From assembly GCA_013076295.1 (NCBI GenBank), contig RQOL01000767.1:23528-87527 (forward strand): a DNA stretch of 64,000 nucleotides. Direction: 5' to 3'. Below, one piece after another: positions 13,077 to 24,900 of the stretch (positions within the stretch are counted from its first letter, which is position 1; each line of letters opens with the position of its first letter). The notes beneath the pieces were generated by a model. It saw nothing but the letters and a program-made list of their open reading frames with translations, was not told the DNA's origin and did no database searches. The stretch comes from Sanderia malayensis. Its lineage: Eukaryota > Cnidaria > Scyphozoa > Semaeostomeae > Pelagiidae. The translations under genes were made by a program, and so were the position numbers.

Positions 13077-14778
13077 GAAACCCCTCTCTCTTTCACCATA
13101 CAAACCAACCCTTTCGCTGTAAAGAACACACGAAATATCATTCAGCTTACTGCTTTTTGGTGGTATGTTTTTAATGAAAATTACCCCTTCAACTGCGTTG
13201 CATATGGATTGCTGTGGTTAGTAATTATACACAAGCCAACACAAACTTTCCTGTGAAGTTGGAAGACTTCAGAAACTTTATAACCTTTGTCAACCCCAAG
13301 GATTTATTTAATTAAGAACAAGTATTTTACGTTTTTCCTTTTTCATAAAGCAATTAATCCGTTAATAATAACTTTATCATCTTATGTAAGTATTATCATA
13401 CTTATATATTCCTACACAACGCTTATGAAGTGATTTATATTATTTGTAATGATTTACAGATGATTGCCTAGAATAGAAATGTATTTTGTTTTTAGATAAA
13501 AGATAATGTGATAATGTAGAAATAAACTCTTTTTCATTCTTCTATGTATGATATTTTTTGTATATTCATTTTAGGATGTATACTTTTATGACCTTGAGAA
13601 TTTTCTTTTTCTTGTCATGCCCTTTTCTTTTCTTTTCTGAAGGTTCTACACTTGGGCTGGGCATAATAGTGATGGACACAAGTGACAGTGAGTCAATTGG
13701 GTCACTTTGCTTTGAACCTTTTTTGAGAACACTGAACCCTCGCTCTCCCACCTTTACCCAATTCCTCCCACTTTGGTATGATGTGCGTGTGTTTTGAAGA
13801 CAGTAAAACTCTGCAACAATTTTATTCAGATTCATTAATATGTTTTTGCATTTCATGTGTGCATTGGTAAGTACCATCTAATTAAATTTTTCATTTTTGC
13901 TTGCAATAATCAGTGCTAAGCCGTCCTTTTACATGTCCTTATAGTTGTTTTCATGAACTTTGATTTTAGGCTTGCTTAGGCCAAACGTGGCAGTTTGCAT
14001 TTTTTGGCATGCCACAGAGAATGTAAATAAAAAAGAATTTATCCACGCAATGACTCGGAAGGATACGGAAGAGATTCGACATGTAAGTGAATGGTATGTG
14101 TTTTCCTGTTGCTGCGCTGCGTTGTCTTAAAATAGACGAGGGAGTGAAATGGTTTAAATTTCCACAAAGGGTCCATTGATTCTTCAATCCACATTACGTC
14201 ATCTTACAAACATAGCCTTCGTCATGCCACATGCCGATATCTCGAATGACGCATGAATCATTTGATGTGGTTTGAGAAAACATACACTTTTGATGTCGTG
14301 TGAGAAGAGCGTGCTCAACACACATACCGTGCAATATAAATTGCATAATGTGGTACTGTAATTGGAAACCGAAGGAGTTTTTAATCCACTCCATTACAGC
14401 CAAATATGGTAAAAAGGGGTGGGTTCGTACAACCTCGTTTTCAGATGCTGAGTCATTACTTCACCCATCATGTTGCGCATGCGCAATTCATCTGAAGAAA
14501 AGAATTCACGCGAGACAGTCACAACAAAACCAAGTTGATTGACATTGAAAACTTGAAACGGGAAAGAACCAACGCATTAGTTCCTACTTTATTTTATTTA
14601 AAATTGGCAACCCAGAACTTTATCGTGAGATATTATACACTGCAGGAAAAGAATCTGCACATTTTGTTTTGTTGAGCAGTCAGAGTACGATTTTGTGTTG
14701 TTAACAACAGTGAAAAATAACAACAAGATAATTTGAAAAGATTAAGGAGAAAAGTACACTTTTTCATCAAAAGACAAC
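13077..14778. other. 3' UTR and intergenic sequence
   Basis: The first 450 bases look like the 3' UTR of the preceding gene (aataaa near 13521). The remainder contains open stretches in several frames without splice context or recognisable protein similarity. The last few hundred bases may be promoter of the next gene. Nothing else supported. Confidence 0.5.
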
Positions 14779-15372
14779 ATGAAGTTTGCAAAAGTAAGTG
14801 AACATTCTGTCTTTTAAATTTAGGCCTCGTTTTTTATAGCAGAATGTTTGCGTGGGATAAGAGTGTGGAATAACCGTTAAATACGGAGGCTAGTTAGTCT
14901 CCTAGTTTAACCTTAATACCTATCATTAAGTGTTACGAGGCGAATTTATTATCTACATAATTTTCATCTAATTGAAGACGCTGTTATTTTTTTATAGTTA
15001 TTATTCTGGCGAAAGAGGAGTGGCAATAAAGAACGCAAGTCAAAAATTAAAGAAAAGCATGTCAGATGTGAGCAGCAACAAGAGGGTGGAATTTCAATAA
15101 CTGAATCTGAAAAAGAAGTAAAACCTCGTCCCCGTTCGTCTTCATTTAATGGAATTGATGATATTATAAAGTCCGAAAAAGATAAGGAAAAAGAGAAAGC
15201 AAAGAAAGTCAAAAGATCTGCTTCAACTGGGCATAAAACATCCAGAAAAAACTCCTTTATTCGATGGTATAGAAGAAAGAAAGAAATTGGAAAGGCATTA
15301 AGAGATATTGGTGATGATCTTGACTCAAATCATAGTAGTAACCTATCATTGAATAAAAAGGCAAAGAAATAA
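14779..15372 (+). CDS. Small basic, serine-rich protein of unknown function (two exons)
   Basis: A five-codon first exon (MKFAK, 14779-14793) ends at a gtaagtg donor; the second exon (14998-15372) follows a ttttttatag acceptor and runs in frame to a taa stop, giving about 130 residues. The product is highly charged: a WRKRSG start, a PRPRSSSFNGIDDI segment, a lysine/glutamate-rich helix-like part, then two basic serine motifs (KRSAST and RKNSF) that look like AGC-kinase phosphorylation sites, followed by RWYRRKKEIGKAL. No signal peptide, membrane segment or known domain is visible. The tiny first exon and good splice sites make it a likely gene. It could be an alternative short isoform of a larger gene; I do not recognise the family. 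Confidence 0.6.
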
Positions 15373-16004
15373 AGATGGATAAGGGCTCCAAAGGCAATGA
15401 CAGTACATCCTACATCCACCACCTCTTCACCACCAACATTCCATTGAAACACTATGGTGTTTTTTGTTTATATAAGAACACATAGGTCAGAGGTTGTTTT
15501 CCTGTTTACATAAGTTATTTTATCTTGATATTAAGGTAAATATATATTTACCTTTATGATTTGCAAGTTACAGATGATTTTCCAATGATTTTAAGGTGCA
15601 CAAACATATTTCTAAATGCTATTTTCAAGCATTTCATTATGATGTATTTTTCTGGGAAGAAGTAGTTTCTAAGAACAGATGAGTCATTGAACAATCGTGT
15701 TGATCATGATGATCTCATATGATGTAACATTTCATGAGGAAGACAAAAGTCTGTTCCTTTGTAAAATTTAAATCAGAATATGTTGGAGATTGTTAAGTTA
15801 AATTGATAAATATACAATTTGACAAAAGTAAAAAATTGTCATACAAGCATTTTATTTATTCTATACTACAAATTAACAACATGCAACAAATAATATAACT
15901 TCATTCTTTATTTTCTACACATTAATATCAACTTTACTTTATGAGTTTTATCAATTCAAAAATTTATCAGCTGACACAAAGTATAGCATAATATCAATCT
16001 GATA
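15373..16004. other. Convergent 3' ends
   Basis: Intergenic sequence between the stop codon of the small basic gene (+) and that of UBAP1 (-). A minus-strand aataaa near 15851-15858 is a plausible polyadenylation signal for UBAP1. No open reading frame of note. Confidence 0.5.
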
Positions 16005-18574
16005 TCAGGCTGTTAAATACTCAAATACATTTTCATTTTCTCTGTCTGTTTCTTTCAATGCATCATGGATTTTTTTATGAGCAAAACCTAACTCTTTCCA
16101 TTTATAAAACAGTTCTAAATAACTCACTGCTTTGCTTGAATCAAATTGGTTATATTCAAGTGCTAACTCAACATCCTCTGCATCAAAACCTTTCTCAGTC
16201 ACTTGTTGAACTTGGACCAGAAAATCAATCACCTGAAAATGAGATTTGGCTATTAAATATTGGATTAGATTAACAACCTTTGTAGAATAATATAAATGAG
16301 GATATCCATCTACCAAATAATGCAAACTTCAATGAAGGTTATTGTATAATAAGGTTAGACGTCAGATATGAAGGAAGAATCAACAAACTTCTTTTTCATT
16401 ATTTTTGAATTTCTGAATTGCCCTTGCTGCTCTTGCTGATGGAAAGCCCATTCCAGTCATCTGATTTAACAGTTTTGTTTGATCTGCTGACAGGTTGACA
16501 GTAGGTGGAGGCAAAGATGAATTTTGTGATTGGTTATATCTAACAGAAGTTGATTTGTCAATTGGAAGTGACAATGGCTGGCTTTGAGCTATGGAGTGAG
16601 TTGGTGGTGAGCTATATATTGGTCTGTTATTCTGGAAATAAAACACAGAGATAACAAAATGGATGATATAAAAGTTTATATTAAATACATTTGTGTATGA
16701 AATCTTCATTATTCTGCTTACTTTTGACTCTTCAATTCTGTTAAAACCTGCTTGATATGGAATATTTGTTTCAGCTTGTGAATAACTTTGAATCATGGTT
16801 TGTGGTGAATTTGTTAATTGTGGAGCCATACTATGACGTGAAAGCTTGGGTATATCAAGTGTTGGGTTTTCAAAGTCAAGTGATTGTACTTGAACTTGAT
16901 CTTGTACTTGAACATCATGAGGAAGTGAATTGGATTGTTTTATTTGTTCTGCATTTGATATACGAGTGAATTGAAATTGTTTCATAATATTGTTTATACG
17001 AGATGTTGGCACAACAGCTTCCTGTGCTGGATTATTAGGACTAACTGGAACAGAATTACTTGAGATTGAAATACCTCCGTCAGCCAGATTCGGTAATGAT
17101 CTTGAATTAGTTTTGATAAGATTTGAGTTCTGATAGGTCAGTGGTTGTGGCACAGATGAATTTTCCAAGGGCCTGAAGGTATTCAAATCATCCTTTTCAA
17201 CAAAATACCTTCTTGTATCCAAAACCGGACCAGTCATACCACTTTGGCTTAATGGAGGACTGTATGTTGGTGGTGAAGATTGAATAGTTGGTTCATTTGT
17301 CATTGTTGTATTACAATTTGAATTTTCAGCTGATGTGTCATTTCCCTCAATACCTTGCAAAAGTGAAGCTGTTGCCACTTCAGTCTTTCTTTGGGAATTA
17401 ATCCCATCCGCTTTTGGACTTGAAAAGTCAAATAAAGAAAAGTCCAGCTCTTGTTCAGCTGAGTTTGTTGAGCAATTTGAATTTTTATCTTTCTTTTTTC
17501 TTGATGTTGCATCTGGTTGTAAAACACTTTTTAACTCATCAATATCATCTAAAGTTTGTAATTCAACAAGTTCAAATGGTGTCACATTGCTATCTTCAAA
17601 TTCTGACAAGTTAAATTGTTTCGTTGTCTTCCCTTCATCATTTTGAATAGCTGGTTTAGTGTAAATCTGAGTTGGTTCAAGTATTGGTGCATCCGATAAA
17701 CTCATTATTGGCATGACTATATTGCTACTGTCGGCTTCATCACTATCTTCATCTACTTCTTCAGCATCTGTTGCAATCACTGCATCTTTATCTTCAGATG
17801 AAGATAAAATTACTTGTAGAATATCCTCTTGAGCTTTTAATCTTTTCTCCTGCAAAATTCTTTCTGCTGCCTCTTCCTTTGCTCGTTTTATAACTTTCTC
17901 TTCCAGACTAAAGTCAAACTGGAATGAGGAATTGAAAAAATGGAGATTTATCAACCCTAAATACAAAATCAAAAACATCAAACTTTGCAATGGGGGCATA
18001 AATAGCACATACTTTGGATGATGTCGTTGACATTTTTACAAGTTGAAGGTCAATAGGTAAAAAAACCTGTTGAAACAAAATTATAATTCCCAGTCAAATT
18101 GTAATCAAATAGACTACTGTATAGATAAACAAAAGAGATATTCACATTCCTTTTTAGGAGCTTGGAATTTATCACCGATTTTCACCATGACACCTTCCAA
18201 CACTGAAAAACTTTCCATGACTGTAATTCAAAATGCAAAATAAATCATTAGTTAAATTAGCGTTTTCATTTGTAATCTAATAGATATTAGCATTACCAGG
18301 CTGTTAGGAAATAAATAAAGGCAAATAAAATGACCTCAACAATTTTGAGAATTTTTCAAGTAAACTAAGATGTGAAGCATAACTTCAGTTAAAATATTAT
18401 CTTTGCGCAAATTAGCTGTTTTCGAACATTTTCTGAGGACAATGAATCAAGTGACCTGTTTTTTGGCTGAATCCAATAATTCTTTTAAAACAAAAAAGGT
18501 CTAGAAAAAAAATGCCTAATAAGTTTAAAGATGAACTTACATTGTTGACTCATCCTTGGGTATGAACTTGCCAT
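16005..18574 (-). CDS. UBAP1: UBAP1, ESCRT-I subunit with UMA and UBA domains
   Basis: Six exons: 18574-18541 (MASSYPRMSQQ), 18220 to about 18155, 18066-18013, 17918-16722, 16631-16389 and 16232-16005. The N-terminal exons give an FS-x-L-(x7)-KIGDKF motif and, two exons on, FDFSLEEK, matching the UMA region with which UBAP1 binds other ESCRT-I subunits. A middle FNLSEFED...LQTLDDIDEL block also matches vertebrate UBAP1. The end carries two UBA-type helical bundles (MTGMGFPSARAARAI.. and KWKELGFAHKKIHDAL..) that bind ubiquitin. UBAP1 helps sort ubiquitinated receptors into multivesicular bodies. The middle is long, disordered and Ser/Gln-rich. The donor after the KIGDKF exon is not clean: phase agreement with the next exon needs a one-base change in a T7 run. 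The gene is head-to-head with CCDC87. Identification is secure. Confidence 0.9.
16632..16721 (-). other. In-frame 90-nt intron of UBAP1
   Basis: Bounded by gtaagc and tttccag, exactly 90 bases, phase 0 and free of stop codons. If retained it would add 30 mostly hydrophobic residues between the disordered middle part and the first UBA domain. Splicing is assumed because the inserted sequence is unlike the rest of the protein. Confidence 0.6.
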
Positions 18575-18921
18575 TTTGGTTCAGCAAATAACAATCAAAC
18601 TGCCCAATGATTTATGCCATTCCTAAATTACAAACGTTAGGAATAAAATGTCATTGACTTGAGATAAATTAAATAATTTTTCCAACTTTTGTCATGCACA
18701 CAGATGTCCTTCCCAAGCCAAGCAATATTGTTTAGTATGCACTAAAGCCTGGTTATTACGTCATCGTCTGTAATGCAGTTCAACTACGGAATAAAGTTGA
18801 ATTCTCTCGAGCTTGTTACCCTGGTAATGATGACGAAATGAACAGCTGATAAATGGCCTAAATTATCGCTCCACTTTCAATGATTTGATTTCTTTTATTT
18901 CATACAATTCCTGGTAAAGAC
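18575..18921. promoter_or_regulatory. Bidirectional promoter region of UBAP1 (-) and CCDC87 (+)
   Basis: The two start codons are 347 bases apart on opposite strands. Inside are an X-box-like palindrome gttaccctggtaat (815-828 of the 18 kb block, i.e. 18815-18828), which differs by one base from the RFX half-site pair GTTACC-N2-GGTAAC, and a CRE-like ttacgtca at 18756-18763. RFX factors are known to control ciliary and sperm genes, which fits CCDC87. Both sites were read by eye; function is inference. Confidence 0.55.
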
Positions 18922-21900
18922 ATGGATTTTAAACACTTCAACCTTCAAAGACCACCTATGAATACGGTAAAGTATCGATATCAACCTTATAAACATTCAT
19001 TTTTTGTACAGTGGGGGGTGGCCATGTGCTAATTTACCTAGACAAATCCTAGGTTCTTCAGAAAACGAACCTTCAGAATCGGAAAACTTGCAGTTGCAAC
19101 AAATCTGAAGGTTAAATACGAGCAAAAAAAATTTTGCGCATCCGTAAGCAGCGCTGGATTCCCACCACCCTTAGCAACACCCCAGAAGCTGATCTCTCAC
19201 CCCAACATGTTGACCGAGCTGGGGACTGGGTGGGACTCAAACCCACAATTTGTAAGCACCCATGTATCTGCTATGAGAATGACAAAGAAGTTGGATATTT
19301 AATACTTCTGATGCAAGTATTATTAAATTATTGAAATTTTCTATTATTGAAATTCAAATTTTACAATTGACCATTTAATTTACAATTCCCCAATCGGCGT
19401 TTCCATCACAACAAGCAAACTTTTTGGCAGTAAAAGTTTTGCCGACCAATTGAATAAGTTATTTCAAATCAAGTCGGGCGTATTTAACTTTGTCAAATTT
19501 TCACGGCTCATACTAAAATGGTAGTCATTGCTATTTATCATTCATAAACATTTGCAGGAATTACCACCCTAATTGGATCGATTCTACTTTCATCATTATA
19601 AAGTAGCAATTGTTTCAAATTTTCAGGAAAGGTTTTATAAAGATTTTTCAAGCACGCTGGATAATTTTGTTTTAAACGAAGACGAAGATGATGCACGTGA
19701 GGATTTATTTGATTTAACCCCCTCTTCGATTTATTTTCATTCTTCTTGTTCGCGATGAATTTAATCACAATTAATTCGTTTATTTTGCTTATTTCTAGCG
19801 TCAGATGACAGTGTTGTTATCATACGAAAGCCGGCTAGTCCAATTGAGGTATACAATATTGTATTATCATCATATTTCAAATTCAACCTGCCATTATTGT
19901 CATCAGTTATTTGAAAATAGTCCTGTCTAACAATTAGGGTAATGTTTTAACAATATTTACTACTAATTATCTGCAGAATTCTTTGAGAAAAGCTCCGAAA
20001 ACAATCCAAGAATTAAAAGCACTAATCAACGAGAGACTACCAATAAGAACGGACATCAAACTTGTCTCAACACAAGACCAGCAAGAATTGGTAAGTAGCC
20101 TGGTTGGTAGCGACGTGTCCCCTTGGGTTGTAGCGACGTGCCCCCTTGGGTTGTAGCGACATGCCCAATGATTGAAACAACCCTTTTATTATTTGCCGTT
20201 TTTCTTTTCTTTGACTAGGCCAGTGTTTTGATGTCTGAACTTGGTGCAGTTTGGCCTGAAATGCGCAACCAAGCATCTGATCCATTTCTTGTAAGCATTT
20301 TTAAATAATTGTTTATTTCAGCATTTCAGCGATCATTTCAATGTTGAGAAATAAAGATTTTGTAAAATTGTGTTGTATATTTATCAAATCAATTTGTAAT
20401 ATAAATATTCTATGTTTTATTTTTCAGACTAAAGAAGAAAACACGGAGTTAGAAAGGTATCAAAATTATTTCAATGCCTTTTTCTAAAGTTAGAGCTATG
20501 TTCAGTTATAGCTTAGTTTGTTGTCTCCTTCTCTTTGATGCAAGCAAACTTATCAAACAACAATGTAAGCATTTCAAGTGCATGTTGTTGTTGTTGACTA
20601 CCCCTTTGCGAATGTTGCTCGAATAGTCTTGACAAGTGTTGCATTTTTATAGAAAAGTTGCCGTTACTGTTGTGAATATCATTGAAAAGCTCTATATGGA
20701 ATACATTGAGAAATTGCAAGCTGCTAATGAAAGAAAAATTTTCAATGCTGCGTCTAATATTAGTCGGTTCAAGACACAACTGTCATTTGATGCAAATAAG
20801 AGGTATTTCTTTATTAGAATTTTTTACTCGTTTTTTTATCAGATATACAATGACATTCAGAGGCGATGCAAACTTTTGTTGTATATCTTGTTTTTTTATG
20901 GCTCATGTGTTATGTTACAGCTTGAATATATTGAACATAAGACGAAAGTTGGCAAATGTATTGCGATATCCAGTTGAAAAAGATGACAACTTATCAGAAG
21001 ATTCATATGTTATAAGAATTAAAGAGAAATTAGTAGAACAGGTTATACACTTTGATGAACTTAACTTTTCATAGTCAGATGCAAACGGAGTTTTAAATTA
21101 TTTTATGAGGTATATTTTTTTAACCTATGTCAATGTTTTTCTGCAGAAGCCAAAGGGAAGTATTGTTAAGAAGTTGCATATAACCAGAGACATTGCAAGA
21201 AAACTTTATCATGAATCGGAACTCGAAGACGTAAGATTAGCATGCTTGTTACATATTAACACTTGTATGATATCAGAGGGTCTTTCTTGATTATATATCA
21301 GAATTCTGAAGTCGTTCGTAATTGATTTTTAGCTTTGTAAGAAAATGCCTGTCGTAGATTCATTGGATGCTATTTCATTGCATGATAATCCGAATTTTTC
21401 TCTTCCTAAACACCACTCGGATATTGAGAAGAATTTGATTTGTAAGTGCATCTTTTGTTTTTGTGCATATGTTTGTGTTTGTCTATTCAGTGATTGTCAT
21501 GATCAGAATAGAAGTTTATCATGGCATTAATAGGAGCGTTTATGAGTGTGACGTTTTGAGAGGTACTTTTCTCATTCTTGGTTCTAAGTGCAAAAAGTCA
21601 TGAGTTAGTTTATCTGTGTGGCGTTGAGCGAACGTCAAGGGAGATCGTTTGTGGACATTTATTTTTTCTGCAAAGCTTTAAAATTCTTTGCAGATACCAT
21701 TGCTGTGGTACTATATTATGCTGTCCCTGTATCAACTATTATCTACTCTGTTACACCTCTCTCCTCTGAATATCTGTTTTGATTTATAGCGACCACGTTA
21801 CAGACAAAGAAATACTCAGAAGAAGCAAAAGAACAAACAGAGTGAGACCAAGTATTGTTCATACTCTCTACAATTTATTACAACCTAATATTGTATTAAT

Positions 21901-24900
21901 TTTAACTTTACATATAATTTTAATTATTTTAATCTTTCCATGTGCATGTATCTGAAGTAATAACTTGAATTTCTTTTTAGGAGCTCACAAAGCGAAGAAC
22001 AAACATTTAAAATTCACGTAAGATTCGTTGCCCATTCCAACCTACTTCAGAAATGTTTTTTGCCTAATGAAGTAGCTACTTTCATTGATTGCAAATCCTT
22101 ATTATTGTAAGTTATTGAACATTGAATGAAAATAATATCACATTTCAGAGATCGAATTCTTTGCCATTGGTTGACACTGCTACATTGTTCTTGGAAGAAC
22201 TTGAAATTGATAAGGAAGGTAAGAAATTGTTTCACCATTATTTTATCTTTAGTTATCATACACGCTTTTTTATAAGAATATAGTCTATAAGAATATTGAG
22301 GCTTAAAGTTGCCAAAAAGCAATGGAAATTTAAGAAAAACAATGAAAAAAGATTGAGGCCCAGCATAAGTTGAGACATTCTTATAAAAAAAATAATGTGT
22401 AAATTAACAACAAATTAGTATATCACACTTGTAGAGGCTGTCGGTGATTTTGCAAATGTTTCAACACAGTTATTGCAAGCTACAATAACAATAATAACTA
22501 ACTGTGAACATTGTTGAAATGAGTGCTGCTGTGATTTAAAACCAATATTCCGGACTGAAGCATCTATTTTTTAAAAAGATATAATCGTCCGGACTGAAGC
22601 ATCAATTAATTTAAAAGATATGTTTTGAAATGAGTGCCTGCAAAAAATTTGGAGATGGGTGTGGACAAAAACTTGCAAGCAAGCTTTATTTTTCTTGTGA
22701 AGGTGCGACTAAACATTCACCGAACAGTGAAGTAGTTCAAGGGGGGTGAGATGTTAGCTTGCTTCTGTCGTATGTCGAGCGCATACTTTAATTCGATAAC
22801 CGAATGATTTGCTATGCCGGCCAATTTCAAATGTGGCATGACGCATGTATGCAGAACGTAATGGTAGATGACTAATATCAACGGGTGAAGGGTGACTATA
22901 TGTGTGGTGCGTTGATTCCTTTGACCTATGCAATTCTCTGCTGCTAGCAAGGTCTCCTGTGGACCAGCGGTAACTTTCCTACACACTAAGCTCAAGACCA
23001 CTGGTGCAAAACCTGATGAGAGCATCGACTTTGTATTTTAATCAATTTGTAATTTGAATGTTCTATTGTGGGCGTGTATGCGCAGTGCCATATATAGGCT
23101 ACTGCGCAGGAGTATGCATGACGTAATGCTACCTACAGTATCTGGTGGATCAGTTAGGGCTAGGATTAGGGCTAGGGCTAGAGTGCCCTAAAGGTGGGTG
23201 TGTATGCGCGTTGGTATGGTATAGCACCTATATTATCTTTATTTTTTCCACACTTTTATATATTTGTCATTTCAGAATTGGAATCAAAACGAAAGAATAG
23301 CGGGGTTTATGTGAAGGTAAAGTCATTATTATTTTCTATTATTTTCAACTCTACACATGCTTTCAATTAAACTATTCTTCTTATATATTACCAAAATCAA
23401 CGAGTATTTCTAATAATCTTTTATTGTACTTTTTTTTAGTTTGTTGAACCAGTTGTTGATGAAGTTGGAGATTGCACCCGGAAACAGTACGTTTTTTTAG
23501 AGTATGATTTTAAATTGTGGGAAGTGAGACGATAAAGGGTTATTGTGGTGTTATTTTAGTGTTACTATTAAATGCAGTTTTCAGCTATCTACCCTCTCGT
23601 ATCGGCAAAGATTTTTCAGATGTTTAATCTTTTCAGTAATTATTTACAGGTCTGATATCTGTTTACGTGAAGATCTGAAAAATCTTATGAACAAAGAAAG
23701 TTCAGTAAAAATGTTGTAAGTAACTCAATCTATTGACGAATATCACATCTTTTTATTCCTTTAATTTTGATTGAAGTAACCTAATTTAGCTTTAACCATC
23801 TTCTTTACTTTCATGTATGTATAGTGCCTGTTGCTAGATAGAGTACAGTTAAATTATATGTAATACATTTATTTATATGAATCCTTGACTGTTGCAGATG
23901 AATAAAGATATTGACGCAGATGTTAACGATACAATGCCACCTTTACTTCAGGTAGACGCAAGTTCATTCTTCTTCATATGTTGTTAATTGTGAGTGGGTG
24001 TAACCAAAAGGGAGCGAAGCAGAGGATGATGTTAAATTAAAGTTGTGGGATTGTGAGACAACGTCCCAAGCTGATAAGAATTGAACAATTTTCCCTGGTG
24101 ATTATTTGGAAGATGTTTTCCTCCAAATCCTTCCCATGATGCTGCCTCTTCTTCCTAACTTTGAGATTTTTATCATCACAGGCAATGCCCATTTACAAAA
24201 GAAGAATTGTCAGCAATGACACTGAAGATAATAGCAATTTATCAAAGTCATCATCATTATCGAAAACAGCCATAGTGAAAGACGATTCCTTAGAATCTTT
24301 AATTATTCAGCAGGAAGAAGATAGGTAATTGTATCCAAATGCAATAATACATTATTGCGAAATTCTGCTCGCTACAGCTCGATAACATGAACCAGTATAT
24401 AACGCGCATTTCTGCATTTACTCGAACACGGCATCTGATTCTTTCAACTGTTTTATGATCTCTCCTGATGTTAAGAAGGATTTTTCTAACTCCCAATGCA
24501 GGTTGATAAGGAAACATAGACCATATCTCGTCTTTTTTACATTCAACTTTCGCCCTGAAGTTGCTTGGGAGTTTTCGCTTCCAGTTTTCGTTGCTTATAA
24601 AAGAGTAGTGTAGAAGTATGAAGACTAGTATTGTTAATGCAATAATAAGTTTCCAAGTCTATTGACTAACCTTATTACTGATTTTATTTAGTAAATACTG
24701 TTTATTGTTTCACAGATCAGAGGAGAGTCTTGAAGCTCAGCCGTCAGTAGTAACAACAAAGTTTTCTAATAAAGTGAGTAAAACATTTTCAGATTTGAGT
24801 ATTTCATTTTTTTATTCATTTGACTTTCTTAGCTGACAAGACAATTTATTCTCATGGGATTTATGGGTACATGCTTCTAATGCGACTCGAAAGTTGATAC

